Shown here: one piece after another, positions 14,575 to 22,032 of the stretch
How the letters are laid out: every line of letters starts with the position of its first letter
Position numbering within the stretch: position 1 is the stretch's first letter
Assembly (NCBI RefSeq): GCF_023283765.1
Contig: NZ_JAKILG010000014.1
Span: forward strand, 1-64,000
DNA: 64,000 nucleotides
From: Shewanella profunda
GTDB lineage: Bacteria > Pseudomonadota > Gammaproteobacteria > Enterobacterales > Shewanellaceae
Reading direction: 5' to 3'
Translations under genes and position numbers: made by a program
Notes under the pieces: generated by a model
The model's input: the letters and a program-made list of their open reading frames with translations, nothing else
What the model was told of the DNA's origin: nothing
Databases searched by the model: none

Positions 14575-14865
14575 ATGGATAAAGTATCGTTGAATGCGTT
14601 TTGGGCCCATGCGTTGCCGTGTGTGATCATCTCATCTTGTATGCTGGGTTTTGCCTGGCTTGCGATTCAGGAGTCCGATGTCACCCTATCGATCCAATAT
14701 CTTGTGGCGGCTTCCGTTTCGTTTACTTTTACGCTGATCGGCTATTGGGGTTATTGTAAATATTTTGCTTCAAAAAAGCCGCACAGTGCATTGTATGCTG
14801 TTGTTTATACTGTGTTATTTCCATTTTTTTATCTGCCAAGTGTTTTGTTTAGAAGACGCAGATAA
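14575..14865 (+). CDS. Small polytopic membrane protein, 96 aa
   Basis: ATG 14575 is chosen over TTG 14566 because GAGAGG lies 9 bases before it. About three hydrophobic segments (ALPCVIISSCMLGFAWLAI, YLVAASVSFTFTLIGYWGY, ALYAVVYTVLFPFFYLPSVLF) and a basic end RRRR. Unrecognised. It follows the 100-residue protein, and the pair may act together. Confidence 0.6.
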   Translation: MDKVSLNAFWAHALPCVIISSCMLGFAWLAIQESDVTLSIQYLVAASVSFTFTLIGYWGYCKYFASKKPHSALYAVVYTVLFPFFYLPSVLFRRRR

Positions 14866-14880
14866 TTTTGCAATGCAAAA
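14866..14880. repeat. GCAATGC palindrome, copy 3
   Basis: TTTTGCA-A-TGCAAAA, starting at the stop of the preceding gene. Confidence 0.55.
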
Positions 14881-14976
14881 TTGTTTTATAAATTTTTTAA
14901 CTGGTTTTGCTTTATGAACTATCCGGACGATTTTCAAATCGGGGGGGATTAGATAACAGAACCAAATTTATGGCAT

Positions 14977-15006
14977 AAAAAAGCCTTATTTTTACAAGGC
15001 TTTTTT
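14977..15006. terminator. Bidirectional terminator
   Basis: AAAAAAGCCTT and AAGGCTTTTTT arms around an 8-nt loop. It serves the operon ending at 14865 and the minus-strand micro-ORF at 15022-15120. Confidence 0.75.
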
Positions 15007-15021
15007 ATAATGAAAAATTGA

Positions 15022-15120
15022 TTAGTTAGAGTCTTTATGATGATTTTTAAAATACATTACACCTAAAGCTACCACTAACAGCAACGGGGATGATACTAAG
15101 ATATAATCAACAATGGTCAT
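15022..15120 (-). CDS. Tiny single-helix membrane protein (32 aa)
   Basis: On the minus strand a good ribosome site (GGAAGGAATAAATT) precedes ATG 15120. The sequence MTIVDYILVSSPLLLVVALG... is one transmembrane helix with the basic tail FKNHHKDSN. It has its own terminator. Third micropeptide of this architecture within 2.8 kb. Confidence 0.5.
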   Translation of the reverse strand: MTIVDYILVSSPLLLVVALGVMYFKNHHKDSN

Positions 15121-15302
15121 AATTTATTCCTTCCAACTCTTTCTTCTCATCACCATGGTATAGCAAACATATTTATCATAGCTACCGAATGCTTAAGATG
15201 TTGGTTAATTCAAAGGCCCAAGAAGAGCCTTTGAATAATATAAATGAGCAGCAAGAACAGCGTAGATTTTGGGATCTTGCTGAATCGTTGCAAGCACTTT
15301 AG

Positions 15303-15377
15303 CTACTGCCTGATGGGATCTCCGAGCTTCTTCCATTCCTTTAGGGCGCGGGGATCAAACTCTAACCTATAGGTCAT
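15303..15377 (-). pseudogene. Truncated RelE-type toxin
   Basis: The start ATG overlaps the relB stop region, as usual in relBE pairs. The first residues MTYRLEFDPRALKEWKKLGD are the canonical RelE N-terminus, but the frame ends at TAG after 24 codons and the downstream sequence no longer matches RelE. The mRNA-cleaving toxin is therefore lost. Confidence 0.75.
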
Positions 15378-15609
15378 CGAGCGAAACCTCGATCCCCTTA
15401 CTAGGGTTCGCTAAACGCTCTTTTACCAAGGTAATCAAGGCTTCATCATCTGCTGTGAGCAGTACCGGCTTAAAGGGTAAAGCGCCTCTTGTAGCGACAT
15501 ATTCAAGCGTCTGGCGTAAGGCTTCTGAAGGGCTTACACCTAATTTTTCCAATGCAGCAAAAGAACGCTCTTTGAGTTCGTCATCGATGCGTATGTTGAT
15601 TGTGCCCAT
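15367..15609 (-). CDS. relB: RelB/DinJ-family antitoxin
   Basis: 80 residues. N-terminal ribbon-helix-helix (MGTINIRIDDELKERSFAALEKLGVSPSEALRQTLEYVA) and an acidic toxin-binding tail ending SLDDL. This is the RelB/DinJ family. Upstream, GTAATTAC and GTAGTTAC (about 15610-15640) may be its operator. The partner toxin directly downstream is truncated, so the antitoxin is an orphan here and may only serve as a repressor or neutralise other RelE toxins. Confidence 0.85.
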   Translation of the reverse strand: MGTINIRIDDELKERSFAALEKLGVSPSEALRQTLEYVATRGALPFKPVLLTADDEALITLVKERLANPSKGIEVSLDDL

Positions 15610-15843
15610 AGAAATCTCGCGTAATTACAGATGTAGTTACAATATGGTCTTATCCGTTGCCTGCGGCAAGATTTTATTTACAGTTACGGGAACTGCATCC
15701 GTAGAGTGTAAAAAACCTGTGTAAATGGCATTCTAACGATGACCTTGAAACTATAAAATTTTGTCCAAAAATGAGCCAGTGAATCACTCTAAGACAGAGT
15801 GATTAATTTATTCCACATTAGGCATGTCTGTTATACGTGTATA

Positions 15844-15870
15844 CAGAAGTTTCTGTTTTGGAAACTTCTG
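15844..15870. promoter_or_regulatory. higBA operator 1
   Basis: CAGAAGTTTC and GAAACTTCTG, perfect 10-bp arms with a 7-bp spacer, 36 bp before the toxin start. HigA-type antitoxins repress their own promoter at such dyads. Confidence 0.7.
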
Positions 15871-15877
15871 TGCTATA

Positions 15878-15894
15878 GTTTCCAAAACGGAAAC
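15878..15894. promoter_or_regulatory. higBA operator 2
   Basis: GTTTCC-AAAAC-GGAAAC, sharing the GTTTC...GAAAC half-sites of operator 1. Confidence 0.7.
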
Positions 15895-15905
15895 AGGAAA
15901 AGACC

Positions 15906-16217
15906 GTGCACGTTATTTCAAGAAAACCATTTAATGATGCCGCCCAAAAGTATCCTAACGATAAGGACGCTTTGGTGCAAATATACAGCACCTTACGCAG
16001 TGGCACATTCACCAATCCTGATGATTTACGACAAGTATTTCCATCTTTGGATAACTTTAAATATCGAGATAAATGGTGGGTGATTGATGTGGGGGGCAAT
16101 AATCTACGAATTATCGCTTTCATCGAGTTCCGAGATAACAGGATGTATGTAAAGCACGTGGTTAGCCATGCAGACTATAGCAAGCTGACTGACAAGTACC
16201 GTCGAACAAAGGAGTAA
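15906..16217 (+). CDS. higB: HigB-family mRNA interferase toxin
   Basis: 103 residues from GTG 15906 with AGGAAAA upstream. It matches the HigB family in layout: MHVISRKPF start, KWWVIDVGGNNLRIIAFIEFRDNRMYVKHVVSHADY near the C-terminus. Members cleave ribosome-bound mRNA. The antitoxin follows with the stop and start codons overlapping (TAATG), the toxin-first order of hig loci. The pair should stabilise the island. It appears intact. Confidence 0.88.
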   Translation: MHVISRKPFNDAAQKYPNDKDALVQIYSTLRSGTFTNPDDLRQVFPSLDNFKYRDKWWVIDVGGNNLRIIAFIEFRDNRMYVKHVVSHADYSKLTDKYRRTKE

Positions 16218-16639
16218 TGTATATGCTACCTACTGCATGTATTGAAATTAGAGAAGCATTGGCCAAAGTGCCATACCTCGCTCACATTGAAACTCAGGAC
16301 GACTACGAGCAGGCATTGGTATTAATGGACGACTTGGTTGATGACTATGACTCAAACAAATTTTTGATTGAGATGTTGTCACTTAGCATTGAGCGATGGG
16401 AAGAACAGGCTGATGAATTTGCGGAATTTAATGCTGCCATTGCCGAAATGGACAGTGGTATAGCTGTATTGAAAACGCTAATGTCTCAGTATCGCCTTGG
16501 TGTTGCAGATCTTCCCGAATTAGGCTCAAAAAGTAATGTGAGTAAGTTACTCAATGCCGCAGAAGGAAAGAAGCTTAATAGACACCACATAGAAGCACTC
16601 AGTCAGCGCTTTGGTGTGCCTGTATCATTATTTTTTTAG
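16217..16639 (+). CDS. higA: HigA-family antitoxin
   Basis: 140 residues. The N-terminal half is acidic and helical and should neutralise HigB. The C-terminal half (LGVADLPELGSKSNVSKLLNAAEGKKLNRHHIEALSQRFGVPVSLFF) is an HTH of the type found in HigA antitoxins that follow a HigB of this kind. It probably also represses the operon through the two upstream dyads. ATG 16217 overlaps the toxin stop; a second ATG is two codons later. Confidence 0.88.
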   Translation: MYMLPTACIEIREALAKVPYLAHIETQDDYEQALVLMDDLVDDYDSNKFLIEMLSLSIERWEEQADEFAEFNAAIAEMDSGIAVLKTLMSQYRLGVADLPELGSKSNVSKLLNAAEGKKLNRHHIEALSQRFGVPVSLFF

Positions 16640-17141
16640 CTCAGTGAATCAGACTTGCCTAGTCTGGTTCTTGGGCGAACGCGATCATTTTTCATGAGCT
16701 TTGGGCTAACAAATCTTTGCCCCAAAGCTTGTTTCAAAGTTAAAAATGCAAGTAGGGCGAATAAAGCTTTGGCTATAGAAAAGCTAATGTGATGAGGTTA
16801 CTTTCAACCTAGAAGTCATGCCCATCCGATCTTTCAAATGCCTGCTAATACTCATGTCAGGATAGCCATTCCCTCAAGACGAAGCGGAATGACCGACAAA
16901 AAGTAGCCAGACTTATAGACGCAAGCCTGTTAGGGGACGTGCTGCGAGTGTCAGCCTGAATGTGGGGCCGAAATGCTGTCGACTAAGGTCAATAATCAGT
17001 CGAAAGTAATCGTAAAAAAATGAGAAAGCTAAAACGATATCAAGTGATTACCCATCAAACTGTATAAAAAACCGCTACCGCAAAAAAGCAAATTCCTATA
17101 GCATCATTCATACCCATTTACACGGATGTGGCAACGGCCAA
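16640..17141. other. Non-coding accessory stretch
   Basis: No supported gene. It begins with a weak hairpin CAGACT-TGCCT-AGTCTG (about 16669-16685) that may end the hig transcript, and shares CTTTGCCCCAAAG with the stretch near 863. No other structure was recognised. Confidence 0.4.
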
Positions 17142-17201
17142 GTCCAACAAGCGATTTATGCCTTACAAACAGCGCAGCGCATAAATACTAAGACGTTATG
17201 C
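17142..17201 (+). repeat. Possible attC-like site before a cassette gene
   Basis: Starts GTCCAAC (fits RYYYAAC) and ends GTTATGC, with internal arms ATTTATG/CATAAAT. The end core deviates from GTTRRRY. The next gene starts 18 bp later, as expected for a cassette. Confidence 0.35.
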
Positions 17202-17218
17202 AGGAAAAGGAGTTTTCA

Positions 17219-17644
17219 ATGAAGCATAGAATAGTCAGTCTTTTCTTCTGTTTTGTATTTTCTTGCTGGACTGTCGCCGCTACAGCAGCGGGGCGTGATT
17301 ATAAGTGTGTCGTTGAAAGGGTATCTTCTGCATCTGGTGATAACGGGAGTTTACACCAATTCTATGTAGATAACTACGTAGGAAGGGACTTCTCAGTGGA
17401 TAGAGCTAGCGGTGTGATGGCCGGTGCACTCAAAAATTCATATGTAACAGAACCTCAAGTTATAGATTTTGGTTCATCTGAGAATGCCTATAAAGTGGTC
17501 GCAACTATGAGAGTAGATCAAGGTGCTGGAGCTGGATCGAGTGTTTATGCGCTCACTATCGAAGAGTTTGAATCAGGCCCTGAAAAGCCTTTTGTATTCT
17601 TAATGAATGCGACGGTATTTTTTGGAAAGTGCGAGCACTACTGA
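17219..17644 (+). CDS. Secreted hypothetical protein (cassette-type gene)
   Basis: 141 residues from ATG 17219, with AAAAGGAG before it (an upstream in-frame ATG 17198 lacks this). A signal peptide (MKHRIVSLFFCFVFSCWTVAATAAG) predicts export. The mature part has two Cys (YKCVVE and FFGKCEHY), probably a disulfide, and a beta-rich pattern. Unrecognised family. Attached attC-like sequences on both sides suggest an integron cassette origin. Confidence 0.65.
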   Translation: MKHRIVSLFFCFVFSCWTVAATAAGRDYKCVVERVSSASGDNGSLHQFYVDNYVGRDFSVDRASGVMAGALKNSYVTEPQVIDFGSSENAYKVVATMRVDQGAGAGSSVYALTIEEFESGPEKPFVFLMNATVFFGKCEHY

Positions 17645-17735
17645 AATGCATAACAAACCGCTGAAATTCGTTACGGCCACAAAAAGCGTGGCCTTCACTA
17701 GGACTCGCTTTGCTCGCCTTCTAGCGGGGCTGTTC
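17645..17735 (+). repeat. Degenerate attC-like site between two cassette genes
   Basis: GCATAACAAACCGCT follows the stop codon. Then come GGCCAC-AAAAAGC-GTGGCC, CTTTGCTCGCC and CTAGCGGGGCTGTTCAAGGAG. The layout (AACAAACCGCT ... AGCGGGGC) is that of an attC hairpin, but the expected GTTAT core before GTTCAAGGAG is missing compared with 1255-1275, so the site looks fused or dead. Confidence 0.45.
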
Positions 17736-17747
17736 AAGGAGTAAGTA

Positions 17748-18575
17748 TTGGAACTTTGCGAAACATCTAAAGATTATGAGTTACTAACTCAAAAGATATA
17801 TCGAGCAATTATTGAGTCTGAAGGCGTAGAGAATATTGATGTACAGCACGATGTGAAGATAAAAGGGAAATCTGGTGTCGAGCATCAAATAGATGTTTTT
17901 TGGGAGTATAGATACGCAGGGGTTAGTCATAAAGTCTTAATCGAATGCAAATATTATTCGAAGCCAGTCTCACTAATACACGCAAGAAATATGCTGGGCC
18001 TACTAAGTGATATTCCTAATAGTCAAGGATTAATAGTTACCACACAAGGCTACCAATCTGGAGTAATTGATTTTTGTGGTCATTATGAAATAAATTTAAA
18101 GAGAATTCGACCTCCACAAGGTTCTGATTGGGATGGTTATATCCAGATTATAACTGTGAATGGAGAACTATATCAGAACCAATATTTGGATATGAAACTA
18201 GCCTTTGACGGATATGATTGTGATACAAAGGCGTACTTTGATAAACACGGCAGTCAAATCTCATTCAATGTCTACGACTCTTCAATTGAAGAGGGGGGCG
18301 TAGTTAGTTTTGTTGGAAAATGGTTAGACTCGAAGATTGTGGCTAACTTAGGTGAACTAAATACTCCAAAGACTGAAGTGATTGAGCCAGAAAATGCCTT
18401 TGTAGTTTTGCCTACAAAAGAAAAACTTAAGATTAAAAACTTTTTTGTTCTATGGGAGTTAAGTAGGCAAGAACTATCTATATCTGTTGATGCAATGGAT
18501 TTTGTTCATGCTGTTCTCGAAGATTTCGGAAGTGGTAATATTGAATACACTCTTAACAAAGAACATAACAAGTAA
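17748..18575 (+). CDS. Mrr-like restriction endonuclease (PD-(D/E)XK)
   Basis: 275 residues, TTG start with AAGGAG upstream. The N-terminal domain has HQID49VFWEY and LIE66CK68YYSKPV, the D-X16-E-X-K core of Mrr-type PD-(D/E)XK nucleases, followed by a helix and NSQGLIVTTQGYQ, as in Mrr_cat domains. The C-terminal 140 residues are unrecognised. Mrr proteins cleave modified or foreign DNA; no methylase is nearby, so modification-dependent cleavage is likely. Cassette-like ends on both sides suggest mobile defence cargo. Confidence 0.72.
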   Translation: MELCETSKDYELLTQKIYRAIIESEGVENIDVQHDVKIKGKSGVEHQIDVFWEYRYAGVSHKVLIECKYYSKPVSLIHARNMLGLLSDIPNSQGLIVTTQGYQSGVIDFCGHYEINLKRIRPPQGSDWDGYIQIITVNGELYQNQYLDMKLAFDGYDCDTKAYFDKHGSQISFNVYDSSIEEGGVVSFVGKWLDSKIVANLGELNTPKTEVIEPENAFVVLPTKEKLKIKNFFVLWELSRQELSISVDAMDFVHAVLEDFGSGNIEYTLNKEHNK

Positions 18576-18600
18576 AGGCTGTCGGTCTGCTTCGCAGCCG
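18553..18600 (+). repeat. Degenerate attC-like site after the Mrr-like gene
   Basis: ATAACAAGTAAAGGCTG ... CAGCCGCGGCTTTAAGC folds into an attC-type hairpin overlapping the end of the gene. The following ATTACC stands where a GTTA core is expected. Confidence 0.45.
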
Positions 18601-18667
18601 CGGCTTTAAGCATTACCCCATAGAAATTTTAATCCGAACTCCACGAATTAGAGTAAAAAACCTAGCT

Positions 18668-18844
18668 CACTTTTGGTTACATTACAAACGACTTGAGCAA
18701 AATACCTTTAAGTGGCCAGGGATTGAAGACGAGCAGCTTAGTTTGCGCATCACTTCGCAGCAACTCGATTGGCTCATCGCCGGTCTGCCGCTTATGCAAC
18801 CTCATGCCCATCCAACGCTCTGTTATCACTATCACGACTTATAA
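18668..18844 (+). pseudogene. IS66-family TnpB (Orf2) remnant
   Basis: The frame ending TAA 18842-18844 reads HFWLHYKRLEQNTFKWPG ... RITSQQLDWLIAGLPLM ... HPTLCYHYHDL, the C-terminal third of IS66 Orf2/TnpB. No start or N-terminal part is present, and Orf1 is absent. The IS66 element is therefore truncated on its left side. Confidence 0.75.
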
Positions 18845-18912
18845 CCAGTGATCATAAGCAGGATTTATTGATCACCAATTAATCTAAATAAACACAAGCG
18901 GTTAGTGATGAA

Positions 18913-20427
18913 TTGTCCGATAATAACCGCATGAAATTCGACCTTAAAAATCTCCCGGATGATCCGGCGTTACTGAAGAAAATTATTCTGCAACAGCAGA
19001 GTAAACTGCTGCATCTCGAAGAACTATTTCGGCTTGCCCAGCAAAAGCAGTTCGGCAAAAGTGCCGAGGGGTATCCTAGCCAAGCCGAACTGTTTAATGA
19101 GGCTGAAGTCGAAGTTGAAACACTTGAAGCTGAAGACGTAGCAAAGGTTAGCAAACCTCGTCGTAAAAAGCCGGTGCGCAAACCGCTCCCTGCCGAGTTA
19201 CCCCGTGAAGTAGTTATCCATGATATTAGCGCAGCAGACAAAGTCTGCGACTGCTGTGGCAATGATTTGCATCAAATGGGAGAAGAAAAAAGCGAGAAAC
19301 TCGAGTTTGTTCCTGCCCAAGTGAAAGTCATCGAACACGTTCGGCTTAAATACAGTTGTCGCGTTTGTGACAAACACAGTACAGAGGTGAAAATCAAAAT
19401 CGCGCCGGTGCCAGCCAGTCCTATTCTCAAGGGTATTGCTACTGCGTCACTGCTGAGCCAAATCATCACCAGTAAGTACCAATATGGCTTGCCGCTATAT
19501 CGCCAAGAGAGCCTGTTTCAGCAATATGGTATCGAGTTGAGTCGCAAAACCATGGCCGACTGGATTTTGAAATGCGGTGAACTGTTGCTCCCGCTTTACG
19601 ATAAATTGTGTGAAATTTTGCTGCAACAAGCGGTTATCCAAGCGGATGAAACCACGGTCAATGTGCTCAAAGAAGACAAAGCGACCTGCTATATGTGGCT
19701 GTATGTCACTGGTACCGACACACCGAATAATCAAGGCATCCCCAATATCGTGTTATACGATTACCAGCCTAGTCGTGCCGGCCAATGTGCGGTTGATTTC
19801 CTTGACGGATTTAGTGGTTACCTGCAAGTCGATGGTTACGCCGGTTATGCTAAAACCGATGCCGAACTCGTGGGCTGCTGGGCCCATGCTCGTCGTAAGT
19901 TCACAGAGGCTGAAATCGCTCAGCCTAAAGGCAAAACGGGCAAGGCAAACTGGGCTCTGAACCATATCCAGAAAATCTACCGAATCGAAACCTTGAATAA
20001 AGACTCAAGCCCCGAGGTACGGCGCCAACAAAGGCAGCTGCACAGCCAACCCTTACTGGATGAGTTGCATCGTTGGCTGGAGAAATCACAACACCATGTG
20101 CCACCTAAAAGCAGCTTAGGGAAGGCAATAACCTACTGCCTAAATCAATGGCCCAATCTGAACCGCTATCTTGAGGATGGGCGACTGAATATCGACAATA
20201 ATCGCGCAGAGCGAGCCATAAAGCCGTTCGTCATTGGCCGTAAAAATTGGCTATTTGCCAACACGGCCAATGGAGCAAAAGCCAGTGCCATACTGTACAG
20301 CATGATAGAAACTGCCAAGGCTAATGGGCTGATGCCTTTTGACTATCTCATGTACTGCCTAGAGCAGCTGTCACTCAAGCCAGAAAGCCTGGATCATTTG
20401 TTACCTTGGAATGCAAAACTAGGCTAG
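18913..20427 (+). CDS. tnpC: IS66-family transposase TnpC
   Basis: 504 residues, full length for the family. N-terminal Leu-rich helix, a zinc-finger-like part (CDCCGNDL ... SCRVCDKH), then the DDE domain: QADETTVNV (first Asp), VDGYAGY (second Asp) and NRAERAIKPFVIGRKNWLF (Glu). Start TTG 18913 or ATG 18931. With the left end of the element lost, the enzyme may still act on related ends such as the one at 91-110. Confidence 0.92.
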   Translation: MSDNNRMKFDLKNLPDDPALLKKIILQQQSKLLHLEELFRLAQQKQFGKSAEGYPSQAELFNEAEVEVETLEAEDVAKVSKPRRKKPVRKPLPAELPREVVIHDISAADKVCDCCGNDLHQMGEEKSEKLEFVPAQVKVIEHVRLKYSCRVCDKHSTEVKIKIAPVPASPILKGIATASLLSQIITSKYQYGLPLYRQESLFQQYGIELSRKTMADWILKCGELLLPLYDKLCEILLQQAVIQADETTVNVLKEDKATCYMWLYVTGTDTPNNQGIPNIVLYDYQPSRAGQCAVDFLDGFSGYLQVDGYAGYAKTDAELVGCWAHARRKFTEAEIAQPKGKTGKANWALNHIQKIYRIETLNKDSSPEVRRQQRQLHSQPLLDELHRWLEKSQHHVPPKSSLGKAITYCLNQWPNLNRYLEDGRLNIDNNRAERAIKPFVIGRKNWLFANTANGAKASAILYSMIETAKANGLMPFDYLMYCLEQLSLKPESLDHLLPWNAKLG

Positions 20428-20563
20428 GTGCAGATCACCGGACGGATACGGTTCAACATTAAAACTGGCAAAGGTTGCCAATCATGGGTATGCAATTGAC
20501 CAGTGGCCGAGGTGAATGTGTGAGATTTATAACTTCAATACTGAGCCTTTGAAAAGTATGGAT

Positions 20564-21586
20564 TTAAACATTACTTAAGTGTTTTTCGATGAAGGTTCGA
20601 ATGGGTTTTGGCATTCCAAAGTCATCTAAGCTGTTAAACGGAATCCACTGCTGTTGGGGATTATCTTCGCCTAACTTATCGATGAACCATACGTTTCCAT
20701 CAAGTTTGTAATGTGAAAATGTATGCTTGAATGAACCTTGCAGTTTGACGAGGTCATCCATTTTCTCAGGTTCAATATCAATCTGGGGGAAACACCATAG
20801 AGCTCCCCAAATGCCATCATCAGCACGTTTCTCGAGTAACAACTTTCCACAGGATTCGATCCAGAGAAAATGCCCGGATTTGGTTGGGATCACTTTCTTA
20901 GGCTTGGGTGTTGGTAGCTCACTGACGCGATTGGTTTGGTATGCATTGCACGTAGTAGTAAATGGGCAAGCGTGACAATCCGGGGCTTTGGGCTTACATA
21001 GGGTCGCCCCCATATCAAGAAGACCTTGGGCAAATTGCCTGTTATTGATTATGGGGGTATAAGTTTCGGCTGTGTTCCAGAGTTGCTTATCAACAGCTGA
21101 AGTACCTGGCACCCCTTCGATCCCAAAATATCGGCAAAATAGACGTTTGACGTTGCCGTCTACGATGGGGCCAAATGTATTGAACGCAAATGATGCGATA
21201 GCCCCTGCGGTATACCGACCTACACCGGGAATTTCTTGTAAGGTTTTCAGATCAGAAGGAAACTCATTTCCCCATGTTTCATGGATATAAATTGCTGCTT
21301 TGCGTAAATTTCGAGCCCGCGAGTAGTAGCCTAAACCTTGCCAATGATTCATGACTTTGTCTTCTGTGGCGTTCGCAAGCGCTTCAATGGTCGGAAAACT
21401 AGCCATCCAACGTTCAAAGTAGGGGATGACGGTCATAACTTGTGTCTGCTGCAGCATCACTTCAGAAACAAGAACACGATACGGTGATGGGGTTTGTTGC
21501 CATGGAAGATCGTGTCGACCGTGTTGATGTTGCCAACTGAGTAAGAGTTTTTGAAATTGCTCTGGTGTGAGCGACTTAGTAGCCAT
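20564..21586 (-). CDS. mutY: A/G-specific adenine glycosylase
   Basis: 340 residues. HhH-GPD fold with SEVMLQQTQV (catalytic Glu), LQEIPGVGRYTAGAIASFAF and GPIVDGNVKR (catalytic Asp), a 4Fe-4S loop C-X6-C-X2-C-X5-C (CKPKAPDCHACPFTTTC) and a C-terminal NUDIX-like domain with the FSHYK contact for 8-oxoguanine. It removes A mispaired with 8-oxoG. In relatives yggX follows directly; here an IS66 end lies 115 bp downstream and yggX is absent from the window, so the island separated or replaced it. Confidence 0.97.
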   Translation of the reverse strand: MATKSLTPEQFQKLLLSWQHQHGRHDLPWQQTPSPYRVLVSEVMLQQTQVMTVIPYFERWMASFPTIEALANATEDKVMNHWQGLGYYSRARNLRKAAIYIHETWGNEFPSDLKTLQEIPGVGRYTAGAIASFAFNTFGPIVDGNVKRLFCRYFGIEGVPGTSAVDKQLWNTAETYTPIINNRQFAQGLLDMGATLCKPKAPDCHACPFTTTCNAYQTNRVSELPTPKPKKVIPTKSGHFLWIESCGKLLLEKRADDGIWGALWCFPQIDIEPEKMDDLVKLQGSFKHTFSHYKLDGNVWFIDKLGEDNPQQQWIPFNSLDDFGMPKPIRTFIEKHLSNV

Positions 21587-22032
21587 TAATTTTAGTAATC
21601 CGATTGAGTTGATTTTTAGTGATAAATTAGAAAGTGAACCACATATTTAAAATTAGACGTAATTAAGTTTAAAAAACAACTAGCTATCTTTGAGTACCAC
21701 TATTCGGTCGTGATTCATTGTAAAACCCATACTCTATATGGGGTTTTATCTTGCTGCCAAGGGAGGGTTTTACGACCGTGATTGTCGTACCAAGAGATGA
21801 TACGTGTAGCAAAGGAGGCTGTAGATTTCATCGGCGCAGTGTAGCGGCAGATGTCCTCTTAGACAAGCTCCAAAGATAAGTCGGCAAGGGATATCAAACC
21901 GAAAATCACCGCTAAATTCGCACTCTTAAATAATCTTGGTATACTTCCGCCCCATTAGTGCTTGCACTGTATGTTGAACTTTGGATAATGCCCTTCTTTT
22001 TATGATGGTGCTGTCCACTAGACGAGGCAAAA
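21587..22032. other. Divergent mutY/trmB intergenic region
   Basis: No gene. It has a hairpin AAAACCC ... GGGGTTTT (about 21722-21747) and a further GTAAAACCC/GGGTTTTAC pair (21719-21774). TTGGTATACTT near 21947 may be part of the trmB promoter. The 446-bp length leaves room for a small RNA, but no clear terminator is present on the trmB side. Confidence 0.4.

Larger units (their letters stand above)
18660..20449. mobile_element. IS66-family element, left end deleted
   Basis: Contains a TnpB remnant and a full-length TnpC, and ends in GGACGGATAC (20440-20449), whose complement GTATCCGTCC resembles the IS66 end at 91-110. The left repeat is not recognisable, so the exact left boundary is uncertain. 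It abuts the core gene mutY (stop at 20564) and so marks the island edge. Confidence 0.75.
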
